Shown piece by piece: positions 35,268-44,422 of a stretch of 55,042 bases of DNA. How positions within the stretch are numbered: position 1 is the first letter of the stretch; each line of letters begins with the position of its first letter. Below the pieces are notes generated by a model. The model was not told the origin of the DNA, made no database searches, and worked only from the letters and a program-made list of their open reading frames with translations. Made by a program: the position numbers and the translations under genes. This DNA comes from Flavobacterium fryxellicola (lineage in GTDB: Bacteria; Bacteroidota; Bacteroidia; Flavobacteriales; Flavobacteriaceae), in contig NZ_FRDK01000014.1 in the NCBI RefSeq assembly GCF_900143245.1, positions 1 through 55,042 of the forward strand, read 5' to 3'.

Positions 35268-38200
35268 TTATTTAACTTCTTTCTCGTATTCTTCAATATG
35301 GTCAAATTCAGGATAATGTTTACGAGCTCTCGACCACATTAAATACATGGCTGGTATGACAAATAAAGTTAAAACTAAGGAGAAAATAGTTCCCCCAACA
35401 ATGACAACTCCCATTCCAATTCTACTAGTTGAGGCAGCTCCTAAGGACAAGGCAATAGGCAATGCACCTAGGGAAATAGCTAAACTTGTCATTAAAATTG
35501 GCCTCAATCTCGCTTCTGAAGCTTCTAATATCGCCTCAAATTTTGGTTTTCCTTGTTCCCGCAACTGATTGGCAAATTCAACAATTAGAATTCCGTTCTT
35601 GGTTACTAAACCAATAAGCATTACGGTTCCAATTTGGCTGAAAATATTCCAAGTCTGGTCAAACAACCACAACGAGAATAATGCCCCTGCGACGGCCATT
35701 GGTACAGTCAAAATAATGATGAAAGGATCTATGAAACTTTCAAATTGTGCTGCTAATATTAAGAATATTAATAATAAAGCCAATCCAAATGCGAAGGCAG
35801 TATTTGAGCTACTTTCGACAAAATCCCTTGATTCTCCCCCTAAATCGGTGGTAAAAGTATCATCAAGCACTTTAGCCTTAATTTCATTCATGGCATCAAT
35901 TCCATCGCTAATACTTTTGCCTGGAGCAAGACCTGCAGAAACCGTTGCAGCCATATAACGGTTGTTATGATACAGTTGTGGCGGATTACTTTTTTCTTCG
36001 ATGCTTACCACGTTATCCATTTGGATCAATTGTCCCATATTGTTTTTTACAAACATCGAGGTTAAATCCAGTGGTTTTGAACGGTCTTTTTGGTCAAACT
36101 GTCCAATAACCTGATACTGTTTTCCATTTCTCATAAAGTATCCAAAGCGTTGTCCACTCAAGGAAAGTTGCAATGTTTGTGCAATGTCAATCACGGATAT
36201 CCCTAGACTTTCGGCTTTTTCTCTGTCAATGGTGACATTAACTTCAGGTTTGTTAAATTTTAAATTTACGTCACTAACTGCAAAGGTTGGGTTCTGAGCC
36301 ACTTCATCCATAAAAAGAGGAATTTTTTCTTCCAGTTTTTTAAAGTTGGGTGCTTGTATAATGTATTGAATTGGCAATCCCCCGCGTCGGTTTACTGCTA
36401 TGGTTGGTTGTTCAATAACAGAGGTTTTTGCGTCTGGATATTGCTTGGTCCACTTGGTCAATTTCTCTGCAATTTCTTTTTGTGAATCGGTTCTTTCATT
36501 TGGTTGAACCAATGATACGCGGATGAAACCACTGTTTACGGACGAGGATCCAAAACCAGGGGAGGTAATTACTAGAGCTACTTTTTTTCCTGGAATAGAG
36601 TCATCTACTAATTTTGATATTTCCTGCATGAAGCGATCTGTGTATTCATAAGAGGATCCTTCTGGTGTGGTCATTCGCAATACAAAACCACTGCGGTCAT
36701 CATACGGTGCAGTTTCTTTTTGTAAGAGGTTAAAAAACAAGTATATTAACCCAAAACAAGCAATAAGAATAGGGAAACTCAACCATTTCTTTTTCATAAA
36801 ACTACTCAATGAACTGGCGTAACCGCTATTTAATTTTTGAAAATAAGGTTCAGTTCGAATGTAGAATTTGGATTTCTTTTGTTCGCCACCTTTCATGAGA
36901 TAGGCATTTAACATTGGGGTTAAGGTCAACGATACAAAAGCCGAAATCAAAACGGCAGCACCAATCACGACCCCAAATTCCCTAAACAAGCGCCCGACGA
37001 ATCCTTCAAGGAAAATCACAGGCAAAAATACCGCTGCTAAGGTGATTGAAATCGAAATTACGGCAAAAAATATTTCATTAGATCCTTTGATAGCCGCCTC
37101 GATAGGCGTCATACCTTCTTCTACTTTTTTGAAAATATTTTCGGTGACTACAATTCCGTCATCAACCACTAATCCTGTTGCCAAAACAATTGCTAACAAG
37201 GTCAATACATTGATGGAAAAACCAAAAAGCCACATGATAAAGAAAGTAGCGATTAGCGAAACGGGAATATCTATCAGTGGTCTAAACGCAATAGCCCAAT
37301 CCCTGAAGAATAAATAAATAATTAAAATCACCAAAATAATGGAAATCCCTAATGTTTCCGCTACTTCAATAACTGATTTTTTTACAAAAATCGTATTGTC
37401 AATAGCAATATTTAGCTTGATGTCTTTTGGTAAATCCTTTTTTAATTTTTCGAATTCTTTGTAAAAAGCAGTCGAAATATCTAAATAATTGGCCCCTGGT
37501 AGTGGCACAATTGCAACACCCACTAACGGTGCTCCAGATTGTGTCATTTTAGTTTCTGTATTTTCAGGTCCAAGAATTGCGGTTCCTACATCACTAAAAC
37601 GCACCACTTTTTCATCTTCAGCGCGAATAATAATATTATTAAATTCGGCAGCAGTAGAAAGGTTTCCCACCGTTTTTACCGTTAATTCGGTATTATCACC
37701 CGTCAGTTTTCCGGACGGTAATTCAACATTTTGCTTGTTTAACGCATCTCGTACTTCAGAAACGGTACATCCATACGAAGCCAGTTTTACTGGATCAATC
37801 CACAACCTCATGGCATATCTTTTTTGGCCCCAAATTTGGACACCACTCACACCAGGAATGGTTTCAAGCCTTTGTGAAATGACATTTTCAGCATAATCAC
37901 TAAGCTCTAATGCATTTCGTGTATCACTTTGAACGGTCATCGAAATAATCGCATCCCCATTGGCATCCGCTTTAGAAACTACTGGCGGAGAATCAATATC
38001 TTGTGGTAGGTTTCTAACGGCTTGTGATACTTTATCACGGACATCATTGGCTGCATCTTCCAGATTTTTATCCAAATTAAATTCAATCGTAATGTTGCTG
38101 CTTCCTTGTGCGCTAGAAGAGGTTACATTTCTGATTCCGTCAATGGAATTTATCGCCTTCTCAAGCGGTTCCGTAATTTGAGATTCGATTATATCTGCAT

Positions 38201-38363
38201 TTGCACCAGCATAATTGGTACGAATGGAAACTTGCGCGGGATCAATTGAAGGAAACTCTCGAACGCCAAGAAAGGTGTATCCAATTAAACCAAACAAAAC
38301 GATGGCTAAATTAATTACTATGGTAAATACAGGTCTTCTAATACTTGTTGTGGATAAACTCAT
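35268..38363 (-). CDS. RND multidrug efflux transporter, HAE1 type
   Basis: A 1031-residue inner-membrane proton antiporter of the AcrB/MexF class. It has the N-terminal TM1 (about 12-30), a large periplasmic loop, the TM4 segment LVVDDGIVVTENI with the two proton-relay aspartates, a second periplasmic loop and the C-terminal membrane block ending near 1010. Length is full. It pumps small amphipathic compounds, detergents or dyes from periplasm or membrane; real substrates cannot be inferred. It lies between adaptor and channel genes, with 68- and 69-base gaps. The 5' gap contains a 21-base tandem duplication. Confidence 0.95.
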   Translation of the reverse strand: MSLSTTSIRRPVFTIVINLAIVLFGLIGYTFLGVREFPSIDPAQVSIRTNYAGANADIIESQITEPLEKAINSIDGIRNVTSSSAQGSSNITIEFNLDKNLEDAANDVRDKVSQAVRNLPQDIDSPPVVSKADANGDAIISMTVQSDTRNALELSDYAENVISQRLETIPGVSGVQIWGQKRYAMRLWIDPVKLASYGCTVSEVRDALNKQNVELPSGKLTGDNTELTVKTVGNLSTAAEFNNIIIRAEDEKVVRFSDVGTAILGPENTETKMTQSGAPLVGVAIVPLPGANYLDISTAFYKEFEKLKKDLPKDIKLNIAIDNTIFVKKSVIEVAETLGISIILVILIIYLFFRDWAIAFRPLIDIPVSLIATFFIMWLFGFSINVLTLLAIVLATGLVVDDGIVVTENIFKKVEEGMTPIEAAIKGSNEIFFAVISISITLAAVFLPVIFLEGFVGRLFREFGVVIGAAVLISAFVSLTLTPMLNAYLMKGGEQKKSKFYIRTEPYFQKLNSGYASSLSSFMKKKWLSFPILIACFGLIYLFFNLLQKETAPYDDRSGFVLRMTTPEGSSYEYTDRFMQEISKLVDDSIPGKKVALVITSPGFGSSSVNSGFIRVSLVQPNERTDSQKEIAEKLTKWTKQYPDAKTSVIEQPTIAVNRRGGLPIQYIIQAPNFKKLEEKIPLFMDEVAQNPTFAVSDVNLKFNKPEVNVTIDREKAESLGISVIDIAQTLQLSLSGQRFGYFMRNGKQYQVIGQFDQKDRSKPLDLTSMFVKNNMGQLIQMDNVVSIEEKSNPPQLYHNNRYMAATVSAGLAPGKSISDGIDAMNEIKAKVLDDTFTTDLGGESRDFVESSSNTAFAFGLALLLIFLILAAQFESFIDPFIIILTVPMAVAGALFSLWLFDQTWNIFSQIGTVMLIGLVTKNGILIVEFANQLREQGKPKFEAILEASEARLRPILMTSLAISLGALPIALSLGAASTSRIGMGVVIVGGTIFSLVLTLFVIPAMYLMWSRARKHYPEFDHIEEYEKEVK

Positions 38364-38366
38364 TTA

Positions 38367-38408
38367 GATTTTAGATTTTTAATTGCTGATTTTAGATTTT
38401 TAATTGCT
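38367..38408. repeat. Perfect 21-base tandem duplication before the RND pump gene
   Basis: Two adjacent identical 21-base units (38367-38387 and 38388-38408; each starts GATTTTAG and ends AATTGCT) occupy the gap between adaptor and pump, ending four bases upstream of the pump start codon (minus strand). Confidence 0.9.
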
Positions 38409-38431
38409 TTGAAGGAATCTAATATCGCAAT

Positions 38432-39490
38432 CTACTTAATTGTAACAGTCACAGGAGTTTCGTTTTTTAAGGATATCACACCGCTGGTAATGACTGTATC
38501 GCCTGCTTTTAAACCAGAAAGTACCAAGATGGTAGCATCTGTTCTCGTTGCCGTTTCTATCATTACCTCTTTGGCTTGGCCATTAGAGGAAATGAAAACT
38601 TTTTTGCCGTTTTGTATCGGGATAATGGCTTCAGTAGGAACAACAATTGCATCTTTTATAATGTCCAAAGGCAATTCAACATCTGCAAAAGTGCCTGGTA
38701 ATAATGTACCTGTTTTATTTTCAGCGATGGCACGAACTTGTAATGTTCTCGTTGCGATGGCCACTTCGGGTTCAATAGCGTATACAATAGCGCTAAATGT
38801 TTCATTAGAACCAGCCACTTTAAAGGTGAGTGTCGTATTCGTTTTTACTTGGCTAGCATATTTTTCTGGGATTGAAAAAGTAATTTTTAGTTTTCCCGTA
38901 TTTACTAGTTTTGCTACCAATATCGCAGGTGTAATATAAGTTCCAGGCGAAATAGAACGCAATCCAATTCTTCCAGAGAATGGAGCTCTAACAGATGTTT
39001 TGGCAATTTGCGCCTTTATCAATTGACTTTGGGCTTGCGCCGATTTTAAATCAGCTCTCGCTAAATCATACTCTTCCTGACTGATAGCTTCTTTTTGTAA
39101 CAGCAATTTGGCTCTTCTTTCGTTTTCCGAGGCTAATCCTTCTCTAGTAGAAGTTTGCCGCAACTGTGCTCTTAACTCTAAATCATTTACCTTAAAAAGC
39201 ACCTGCCCTTTACTCACGTTGCTCCCTTCCTTAAAATAAATGCCTTCTACAATTCCAGAAACTTCACTTCGGATTTCAACTTGTTCATTCGCTTCAATAG
39301 AACCAGAAAGGGACAAATTATTGTCAAAAGTTGCTGGTGTTGCCACAATTCCGTTTACGCTCATGGATTTGCCTTTTCCTTTGGAATCTTTAGAATCTCC
39401 GCTTCCCCTTTTATTTTCTGTGATTCTGTAACCAATAAAGCCAATGATTCCAATAGTTAACAAGGCATAAACTAAGTATTTAATTTTCAT
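38432..39490 (-). CDS. RND efflux periplasmic adaptor (membrane fusion protein)
   Basis: A 352-residue HlyD/AcrA-like adaptor anchored by an N-terminal hydrophobic segment (about residues 5-22, no lipobox cysteine). The lipoyl half-motifs are ANEQVEIRSEVSGIVEGIYF near 63-82 and VRAPFSGRIGLRSISPG near 167-183, separated by a coiled-coil hairpin rich in E, K, R and Q. A beta-barrel and membrane-proximal domain follow. It is the first gene of the efflux operon and links pump and channel. Confidence 0.92.
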   Translation of the reverse strand: MKIKYLVYALLTIGIIGFIGYRITENKRGSGDSKDSKGKGKSMSVNGIVATPATFDNNLSLSGSIEANEQVEIRSEVSGIVEGIYFKEGSNVSKGQVLFKVNDLELRAQLRQTSTREGLASENERRAKLLLQKEAISQEEYDLARADLKSAQAQSQLIKAQIAKTSVRAPFSGRIGLRSISPGTYITPAILVAKLVNTGKLKITFSIPEKYASQVKTNTTLTFKVAGSNETFSAIVYAIEPEVAIATRTLQVRAIAENKTGTLLPGTFADVELPLDIIKDAIVVPTEAIIPIQNGKKVFISSNGQAKEVMIETATRTDATILVLSGLKAGDTVITSGVISLKNETPVTVTIK

Positions 39491-39799
39491 AAGTGTACTA
39501 TAAAGTAGGATTAGGTTTCAGTATAAATAGTTAAAAAGCAAATTTAGGTTTTAGAAATGGTATTTATGATGTTGTTGATTTTTATTTAACGTTTGTACAT
39601 ACAACTATACAAATTCTAAAGGTAAAATAATGCAAATTAATAAAATCATTACTAATAGGACTCCAAAAAACAGCATTAGTTTAATCAACAAGTAAAAAAT
39701 AGTTTTCAAAAGGATTTATTGTAAAAATGAAAGCAAATAAATGTGTCAATTTGCTTAAACTGTACCTTATATTCCTAAAAAATAGGTGTTAGACAAAAA
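39491..39799. other. Gap between the efflux operon and recG
   Basis: No gene is visible here. It must hold the promoter of the efflux operon and the end of recG. The one structured site is the inverted repeat at 39592-39613. The TetR-type regulator gene that often heads such operons is not present. Confidence 0.4.
39592..39613. promoter_or_regulatory. Candidate operator of the efflux operon
   Basis: TTTGTA, ten bases, TACAAA: a 22-base inverted repeat about 100 bases upstream of the adaptor start. Its size and symmetry resemble TetR-family operators. No regulator is encoded beside it. Confidence 0.35.
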
Positions 39800-41920
39800 T
39801 TAACTGATGTAATTCCAAATGTTTTTCTTTTTAGTCATTTCTATAAAAACAGCTCTTAAAGAGGCGTGCTCTGGTTTTTGCATTCCCGCATCGTCCTTGA
39901 GTAATTTTAAAGCATAATTTCTGGATAGCGCCAAAGTATCTCTATCGCGAACCAAATCAGCAATTTGAAGGTTTAGCACTCCGCTTTGCTGCGTTCCCAT
40001 CAAATCACCGGGACCTCTCAGTTTTAAGTCGACTTCGGCAATTTCGAAACCATCATTCGTTTGTACCATGGTTTCCATTCGGGTTTTACTATCGGCACTT
40101 AATTTATGACTGGTCATCAAAATACAGTAGCTTTGTTCTGCTCCACGACCCACGCGACCTCGAAGCTGATGCAGTTGCGATAGTCCAAAACGTTCTGCAC
40201 TTTCAATAATCATCACACTCGCATTAGGGACATTTACACCCACTTCAATCACAGTGGTGGCAACCATAATATTGGTTTTTCCTTCCGAAAAGCGTTTCAT
40301 TTCTGCTTCTTTATCAGCAGGTTTCATTTTTCCATGAAGAATTGAAATCGAATAGTGCGGCAAAGGAAAATCCCTTGAAACACTTTCGTAACCGTCCATC
40401 AAATCTTTGAAATCCATTTTTTCCGACTCCTGAATTAAAGGATAAACAATATAAATTTGGCGTCCCAAAGCAATTTCGTCCCGCAGAAATTTCCAAACTT
40501 TTAATCTGTTGCTATCAAAACGGTGTACAGTTTGAATGGGTTTCCGTCCCGGAGGCAATTCATCGATTACTGAAATGTCTAAATCGCCATACAAACTCAT
40601 TGCTAACGTTCGCGGAATTGGTGTTGCAGTCATGACCAAAACGTGTGGCGGAATTACATTTTTTTTCCACAATTTAGAGCGTTGTTCTACACCAAAACGG
40701 TGTTGCTCATCAATTACAGCTAAGCCTAAATTCTTAAATTTTACTTTGTCTTCTAATAAAGCATGCGTTCCGATAAGGATGTGTAACGTGCCGTTTTCTA
40801 GTTCTTCATGGATAATTCGGCGTTGCGCAATTTTGGTCGAACCCGTTAGCAAGCGGATATTTATTTTAGGCCCAGAACCTTCAGCTGCAGCCAATTCTGA
40901 TAAACCAACAAAATGCTGGTTGGCCAAGATTTCTGTTGGTGCCATTAAGCAGGCCTGAAAGCTATTATCCAGTGCCAATAGCATGCTCATAAAAGCCACA
41001 ATTGTTTTTCCAGATCCCACATCACCTTGTAGCAATCGATTCATTTGGGCGTTGCTACCCATGTCGGTGCGTATTTCCTTAATCACTCTTTTTTGCGCAT
41101 TTGTCAGTTGAAAAGGCAAATGATTTTGGTAAAAATCATTAAAATAGTCACCCACTTTTGCGAATGGATGTCCTTGAATTTTATGTTTGCGAATCAGATT
41201 TTTCGTGATTAATTGCAATTGGATAAAGAATAATTCTTCAAATATTAACCGGAATTTGGCTTTCGCCAAAACGTCTGCGCTTTTAGGAAAATGAATGTTG
41301 AATAAGGCTGTTTTTTTAGGAATCAACTTCAATTCGTTGATCAAATAATCTGGTAAAGTTTCCGTGAAAAGTGCTTGGGTTTCCAGAAACAATTGTTGCA
41401 TCAGTTTATTTATTACCCGATTCGAAATTCCGCGATTGGTCAAGGTTTCTGTCGAAGGATAAACGGGTTGCATCGCGGAACGCAAACTTTGTTCGTGCTC
41501 GCCCATCAATTCAATTTCGGGGTGCGGCATATTAAAGGTATTCCCAAAAGAAGAGCACTTGCCAAAAATCACACACATTTCATTGAGCTTTAAACTCTCC
41601 CGAATCCATTTATGGCCTTGAAACCAAACGAGTTCCATTTGTCCCGTATCGTCTACAAACGTAGCGACCAGTCGTTTTTGATTCCGACCAAACTCAACCG
41701 TTTTAATATTGATGATTTTACCAATGATTTGAACCTCAGCGGCATTATTTTGCAATTCATTAATCTTGTAATAGCGCGTGCGGTCAATATATCGGTTGGG
41801 AAAAAAATTAACCAAGTCCACATACTTGTAAATTCCCAATTCCTTGCGCAGCAATTCGCCCCGATTGGGACCAACGCCTTTTAAATATTCGATAGGAGTG
41901 AGGAGCAGGTTATTAGACAT
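39800..41920 (-). CDS. recG: ATP-dependent DNA helicase RecG
   Basis: A 706-residue branch-migration helicase that remodels stalled forks and Holliday junctions. The N-terminal wedge/OB domain (about 1-200, beginning LLTPIEYLKGVGPNRGELL) is followed by the superfamily 2 motor: Walker A LQGDVGSGKTIVA, motif II DEQHRFG, motif III MTATPIPRT, and the C-terminal motifs TTVIEVGVNVPNA and QLRGRVGRG. Length matches the family. It is not cotranscribed with an obvious repair partner. Confidence 0.96.
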   Translation of the reverse strand: MSNNLLLTPIEYLKGVGPNRGELLRKELGIYKYVDLVNFFPNRYIDRTRYYKINELQNNAAEVQIIGKIINIKTVEFGRNQKRLVATFVDDTGQMELVWFQGHKWIRESLKLNEMCVIFGKCSSFGNTFNMPHPEIELMGEHEQSLRSAMQPVYPSTETLTNRGISNRVINKLMQQLFLETQALFTETLPDYLINELKLIPKKTALFNIHFPKSADVLAKAKFRLIFEELFFIQLQLITKNLIRKHKIQGHPFAKVGDYFNDFYQNHLPFQLTNAQKRVIKEIRTDMGSNAQMNRLLQGDVGSGKTIVAFMSMLLALDNSFQACLMAPTEILANQHFVGLSELAAAEGSGPKINIRLLTGSTKIAQRRIIHEELENGTLHILIGTHALLEDKVKFKNLGLAVIDEQHRFGVEQRSKLWKKNVIPPHVLVMTATPIPRTLAMSLYGDLDISVIDELPPGRKPIQTVHRFDSNRLKVWKFLRDEIALGRQIYIVYPLIQESEKMDFKDLMDGYESVSRDFPLPHYSISILHGKMKPADKEAEMKRFSEGKTNIMVATTVIEVGVNVPNASVMIIESAERFGLSQLHQLRGRVGRGAEQSYCILMTSHKLSADSKTRMETMVQTNDGFEIAEVDLKLRGPGDLMGTQQSGVLNLQIADLVRDRDTLALSRNYALKLLKDDAGMQKPEHASLRAVFIEMTKKKNIWNYIS

Positions 41921-42142
41921 TACAAGTATTCAAATTAAAATTGCAGATTTTATAATTTCGAGGCTATTCTTCACACACTCGATTCTTTTTTGTTTCCACA
42001 AGCGAAGGTAGTTTTTTGTTTGGAAATTTAAAAATGGTAAAATTGAGTAAAAAGCCAGATGTTATCGATGGAAAGCACTAAAAAGTTCTGCGATATTTCA
42101 AAGATATTTCTTTTCGTAGAAGCTATTCTCGCTATTCGTTGC

Positions 42143-42242
42143 AAGCTTTGCGGCATCAAACCTTTTTTCTAAGTTGGGGCAGGAGCTTCCTTCGGTCGCT
42201 CTGCCACAACTAGAAAAAATGGTTTTCTGCTCGCAAAGGCTT
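42143..42242. repeat. 100-base imperfect hairpin element
   Basis: Arms of about 45 bases pair with few interruptions: AAGCTTTGCG with CGCAAAGGCTT, then AAACC with GGTTTT, TTTTTTCTAAGTTG with CAACTAGAAAAAA, and GGCAG with CTGCC, around a short top loop rich in TTCGG-like sequence. It has the character of a dispersed extragenic repeat rather than a terminator; no second copy is present in the window. Confidence 0.65.
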
Positions 42243-42526
42243 TCCACTGCTATCAAGGCTAGGAAACGCGGTGTAAATGACTAAAATAGTATGAAATCAC
42301 GATTATTGGTTTTTCGTTCTTTATTTTGACAATTAAGGGAAATCATATTCGAGATCAACGTTAGGAAATAACTTAAAAAAAAATCTGGAAAAAAATCGAC
42401 GGATTTTAGACGTCATTTACATTCGATCGATTTGTATTGTATTTCAAATCTTTAAAAGCTTGGCCATTATCCTTTCACTAATTTCAGAGTTTGAATTTAA
42501 ATACGTTTCAAAAATTCAATAGCGTC

Positions 42527-42640
42527 GGGCTTCAGCCCAATGCGTATAAATGCAAAGGAATTTGGCTTTAGCCAAAACTTATATATTGGTTTTGGCTAAA
42601 GCCAAATTAAATTTTACTGTTAAAAACGGGCTAAAGCCCG
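42527..42640. repeat. Nested REP-like palindrome cluster
   Basis: Four short palindromes share the core GGCT(T/A)(T/A/C)AGCC: GGGCTTCAGCCC (42527-42538), TTTGGCTTTAGCCAAA (42561-42576), TTTGGCTAAAGCCAAA (42591-42606) and CGGGCTAAAGCCCG (42627-42640). The inner two lie in a perfect 20-base inverted repeat (42559-42578 with 42589-42608, ten-base loop). The outer two also face each other, each flanked by AGCG or its complement, giving a symmetrical element of about 120 bases. No transposase is nearby. Confidence 0.8.
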
Positions 42641-42937
42641 CTCCAATTGATTTGTTTTCAAAAAGAAATAAGTGACCTCAGTTATTTCGGAAATGATTTT
42701 GAAAAATAATTTTCTAAATAAAAAGTACGATAATTATTATTATATTTGAAAATCATAAAAATTAAATTAATCCACATAAGAAATAGTAGATGCTTTCTTG
42801 TTGTTGTTTTTTTTTTGCTAACGAAGTGAATACATATTAAACTTTCAAAGTTTATTGTTTATAATTATACAATACTATTAGCTACGGATTAAAAAAAATT
42901 AGTAAAAACCTATTAAAATATCGAATAATATCAAAAG

Positions 42938-43087
42938 ATGAAAAGGGAAGACTTTATGAAGTTCTTCCGTAATAATGAAAAATTAATTAAACTGACAGGC
43001 GATTATAGAGGGCAGAGTTTCCGACCATTATTTGTGAGAAGTTCCGATTTGAATGAAACTTTACTGGACGATATTTTATCTGATTAG
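42938..43087 (+). CDS. Small protein of unknown function, 49 residues
   Basis: An open frame from ATG 42938 to TAG 43087. The product is charged and soluble (starts MKREDFMKFFRNNEK, ends NETLLDDILSD) with ordinary amino acid balance and codon use like the neighbours. I do not recognise it. A TAnnTTTG box lies 190 bases upstream. It may be a real small gene or the surviving piece of a larger one, because it adjoins a repeat-rich region. Confidence 0.4.
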   Translation: MKREDFMKFFRNNEKLIKLTGDYRGQSFRPLFVRSSDLNETLLDDILSD

Positions 43088-43228
43088 TAGGTTTCTAATC
43101 TTGAAATAATAGAAATTGGAAGATGATAAAAATAGATTAACAAAGCAGAAGATAAATATTTTATCCCCAAAACTTTCCTTAAATTCTCACTTACAACATT
43201 AACAAAAACTCAATCAAATTTACCAATC

Positions 43229-43435
43229 ATGAAAATATCAAAAACAATTTATTTAATTCTAGCGATTTTATTCTTGATCTCTTTTATCTATTCCTTATTT
43301 GATGCGGGAACGAATCATAAAGTTCTATTTTGGGAAACTAATATTTGGGTGTATCGCTTGTTTCGTTTGGCAGTTGCTGTTTTATTTATGAAATCGTATT
43401 TAGATCTTCGAAAAAAACAGAATGTTAGTGAATAA
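43229..43435 (+). CDS. Small two-span membrane protein, unknown
   Basis: A 68-residue protein with two hydrophobic segments (about 7-25 and 43-58) joined by a loop containing DAGTNHKVLFWETN, and a short basic tail. No known family is recognised. It stands alone between the 49-residue frame and the DUF1697 gene, preceded by an AT-rich stretch and an ACAAAAACTCAATC-type leader without a clear promoter box. Conservation of the tryptophan-containing loop would be the best sign that it is functional. Confidence 0.6.
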   Translation: MKISKTIYLILAILFLISFIYSLFDAGTNHKVLFWETNIWVYRLFRLAVAVLFMKSYLDLRKKQNVSE

Positions 43436-43566
43436 GGGATTATTTTAAATGATTAAAAAAATTAAAACATCGATAGAATGTTGAAAGTTGTACATTTTAT
43501 AGTTAATTACTAAATTGTGATTTCAAATTTAAACGCAATACCTTCGCAAAATATAAAAACACAACA

Positions 43567-44112
43567 ATGACAACTCATCTCGCATTACTACGTGGCATCA
43601 ACGTTTCCGGTCACAGCATGATTAAAATGGAAGTTTTAAAAACGACTTTGGAAGCTATCGGTTTTCAAAATGTACAAACCTACATACAATCAGGTAATGT
43701 TTTTATAGACACCGAAGAGGAAAATGCGGCTGCTGTTGGGTTTAAAATTAAACAGGAAATTTTCAAGGTTTTTGGTCACGAGGTTCCTGTGGTGGTTATT
43801 AGTAAAGGAGATTTAGAAGCTTGTCTAAAAAACAATCCTTTTTTAAAAGATAAAGAAGTGGATAGTAAAAAATTATACGTCGCTTTTATTTCCACCACTT
43901 TGTCAAGTAACAGTATGAATGATTTAAGAATAAGCCAGTTCAAACCAGATGAAGCCAATATTGATGGAAATAAAATTTTTATAAAATATGCAGTAGGTGC
44001 TGGTAAAACACGCTTTGATCAAAAATACATCGAGAAAAAACTAAATGTAATTGCCACAATACGAAATTGGAATACCGTTACACAACTTCTTAAAATGTAC
44101 GAAGAGCGATAA
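43567..44112 (+). CDS. DUF1697 family protein
   Basis: A 181-residue cytoplasmic protein. The N-terminal segment LALLRGINVSGHSMIKM and the following NVQTYIQSGNVFIDT are the conserved start of DUF1697, and TRNWNTVTQL-like residues (TIRNWNTVTQLLKM) end the family domain. Structure-level resemblance to ferredoxin-like folds is known for the family, but no function is established. It stands as a single gene. Confidence 0.88.
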   Translation: MTTHLALLRGINVSGHSMIKMEVLKTTLEAIGFQNVQTYIQSGNVFIDTEEENAAAVGFKIKQEIFKVFGHEVPVVVISKGDLEACLKNNPFLKDKEVDSKKLYVAFISTTLSSNSMNDLRISQFKPDEANIDGNKIFIKYAVGAGKTRFDQKYIEKKLNVIATIRNWNTVTQLLKMYEER

Positions 44113-44328
44113 AACTAATCGCTTTTTTTTAATCACGAAAGCGGAATCTCTTGCTACAGCGATTCTTGATGGTAATTGCATTTTTATATATTTAATAGAT
44201 TATAGAAATAAGATATAATCGCTAAAAATTAAAATAAAAGCTGTTTTTTTTTGAATCTCAATTTTGTTTGTACTATTAAATTTTCCATAAAAGACTGCCT
44301 CTAAAAAATACAAAAGACAGAATTTGAG

Positions 44329-44336
44329 TATTTTTG
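44329..44336 (+). promoter_or_regulatory. -7 box TATTTTTG before the GAF-kinase gene
   Basis: A perfect TAnnTTTG match 87 bases before the ATG at 44423. It lies within the upstream in-frame extension that starts with TTG at 44324, so that extension cannot be translated from this promoter. Confidence 0.4.
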
Positions 44337-44422
44337 TAAAAGTGCGTTTTGCTGATTTATTCGAAGGAATTGGAAAATCTCAGATAGCACATCTTTATAA
44401 TATTCAAAAAAGTTACAGCAAA

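Larger units (their letters stand above)
41921..42937. other. 1-kb gene-free, repeat-rich region
   Basis: No frame here looks coding. It contains two structured repeat elements (42143-42242 and 42527-42640) and a perfect -7 box TATATTTG at 42741-42748 that could serve the small frame at 42938. Locally the elements are richer in G and C than the surrounding sequence. Confidence 0.6.

Noticed and set aside
35347..38181. Several plus-strand frames opposite the RND pump
   Set aside because: They lie wholly inside a full-length, motif-complete RND gene on the other strand, with no start signals or family similarity.
44324..44422. N-terminal extension of the GAF kinase from a TTG
   Set aside because: It contains the -7 promoter box, and the added residues have no resemblance to kinase N-termini; the ATG at 44423 is better.
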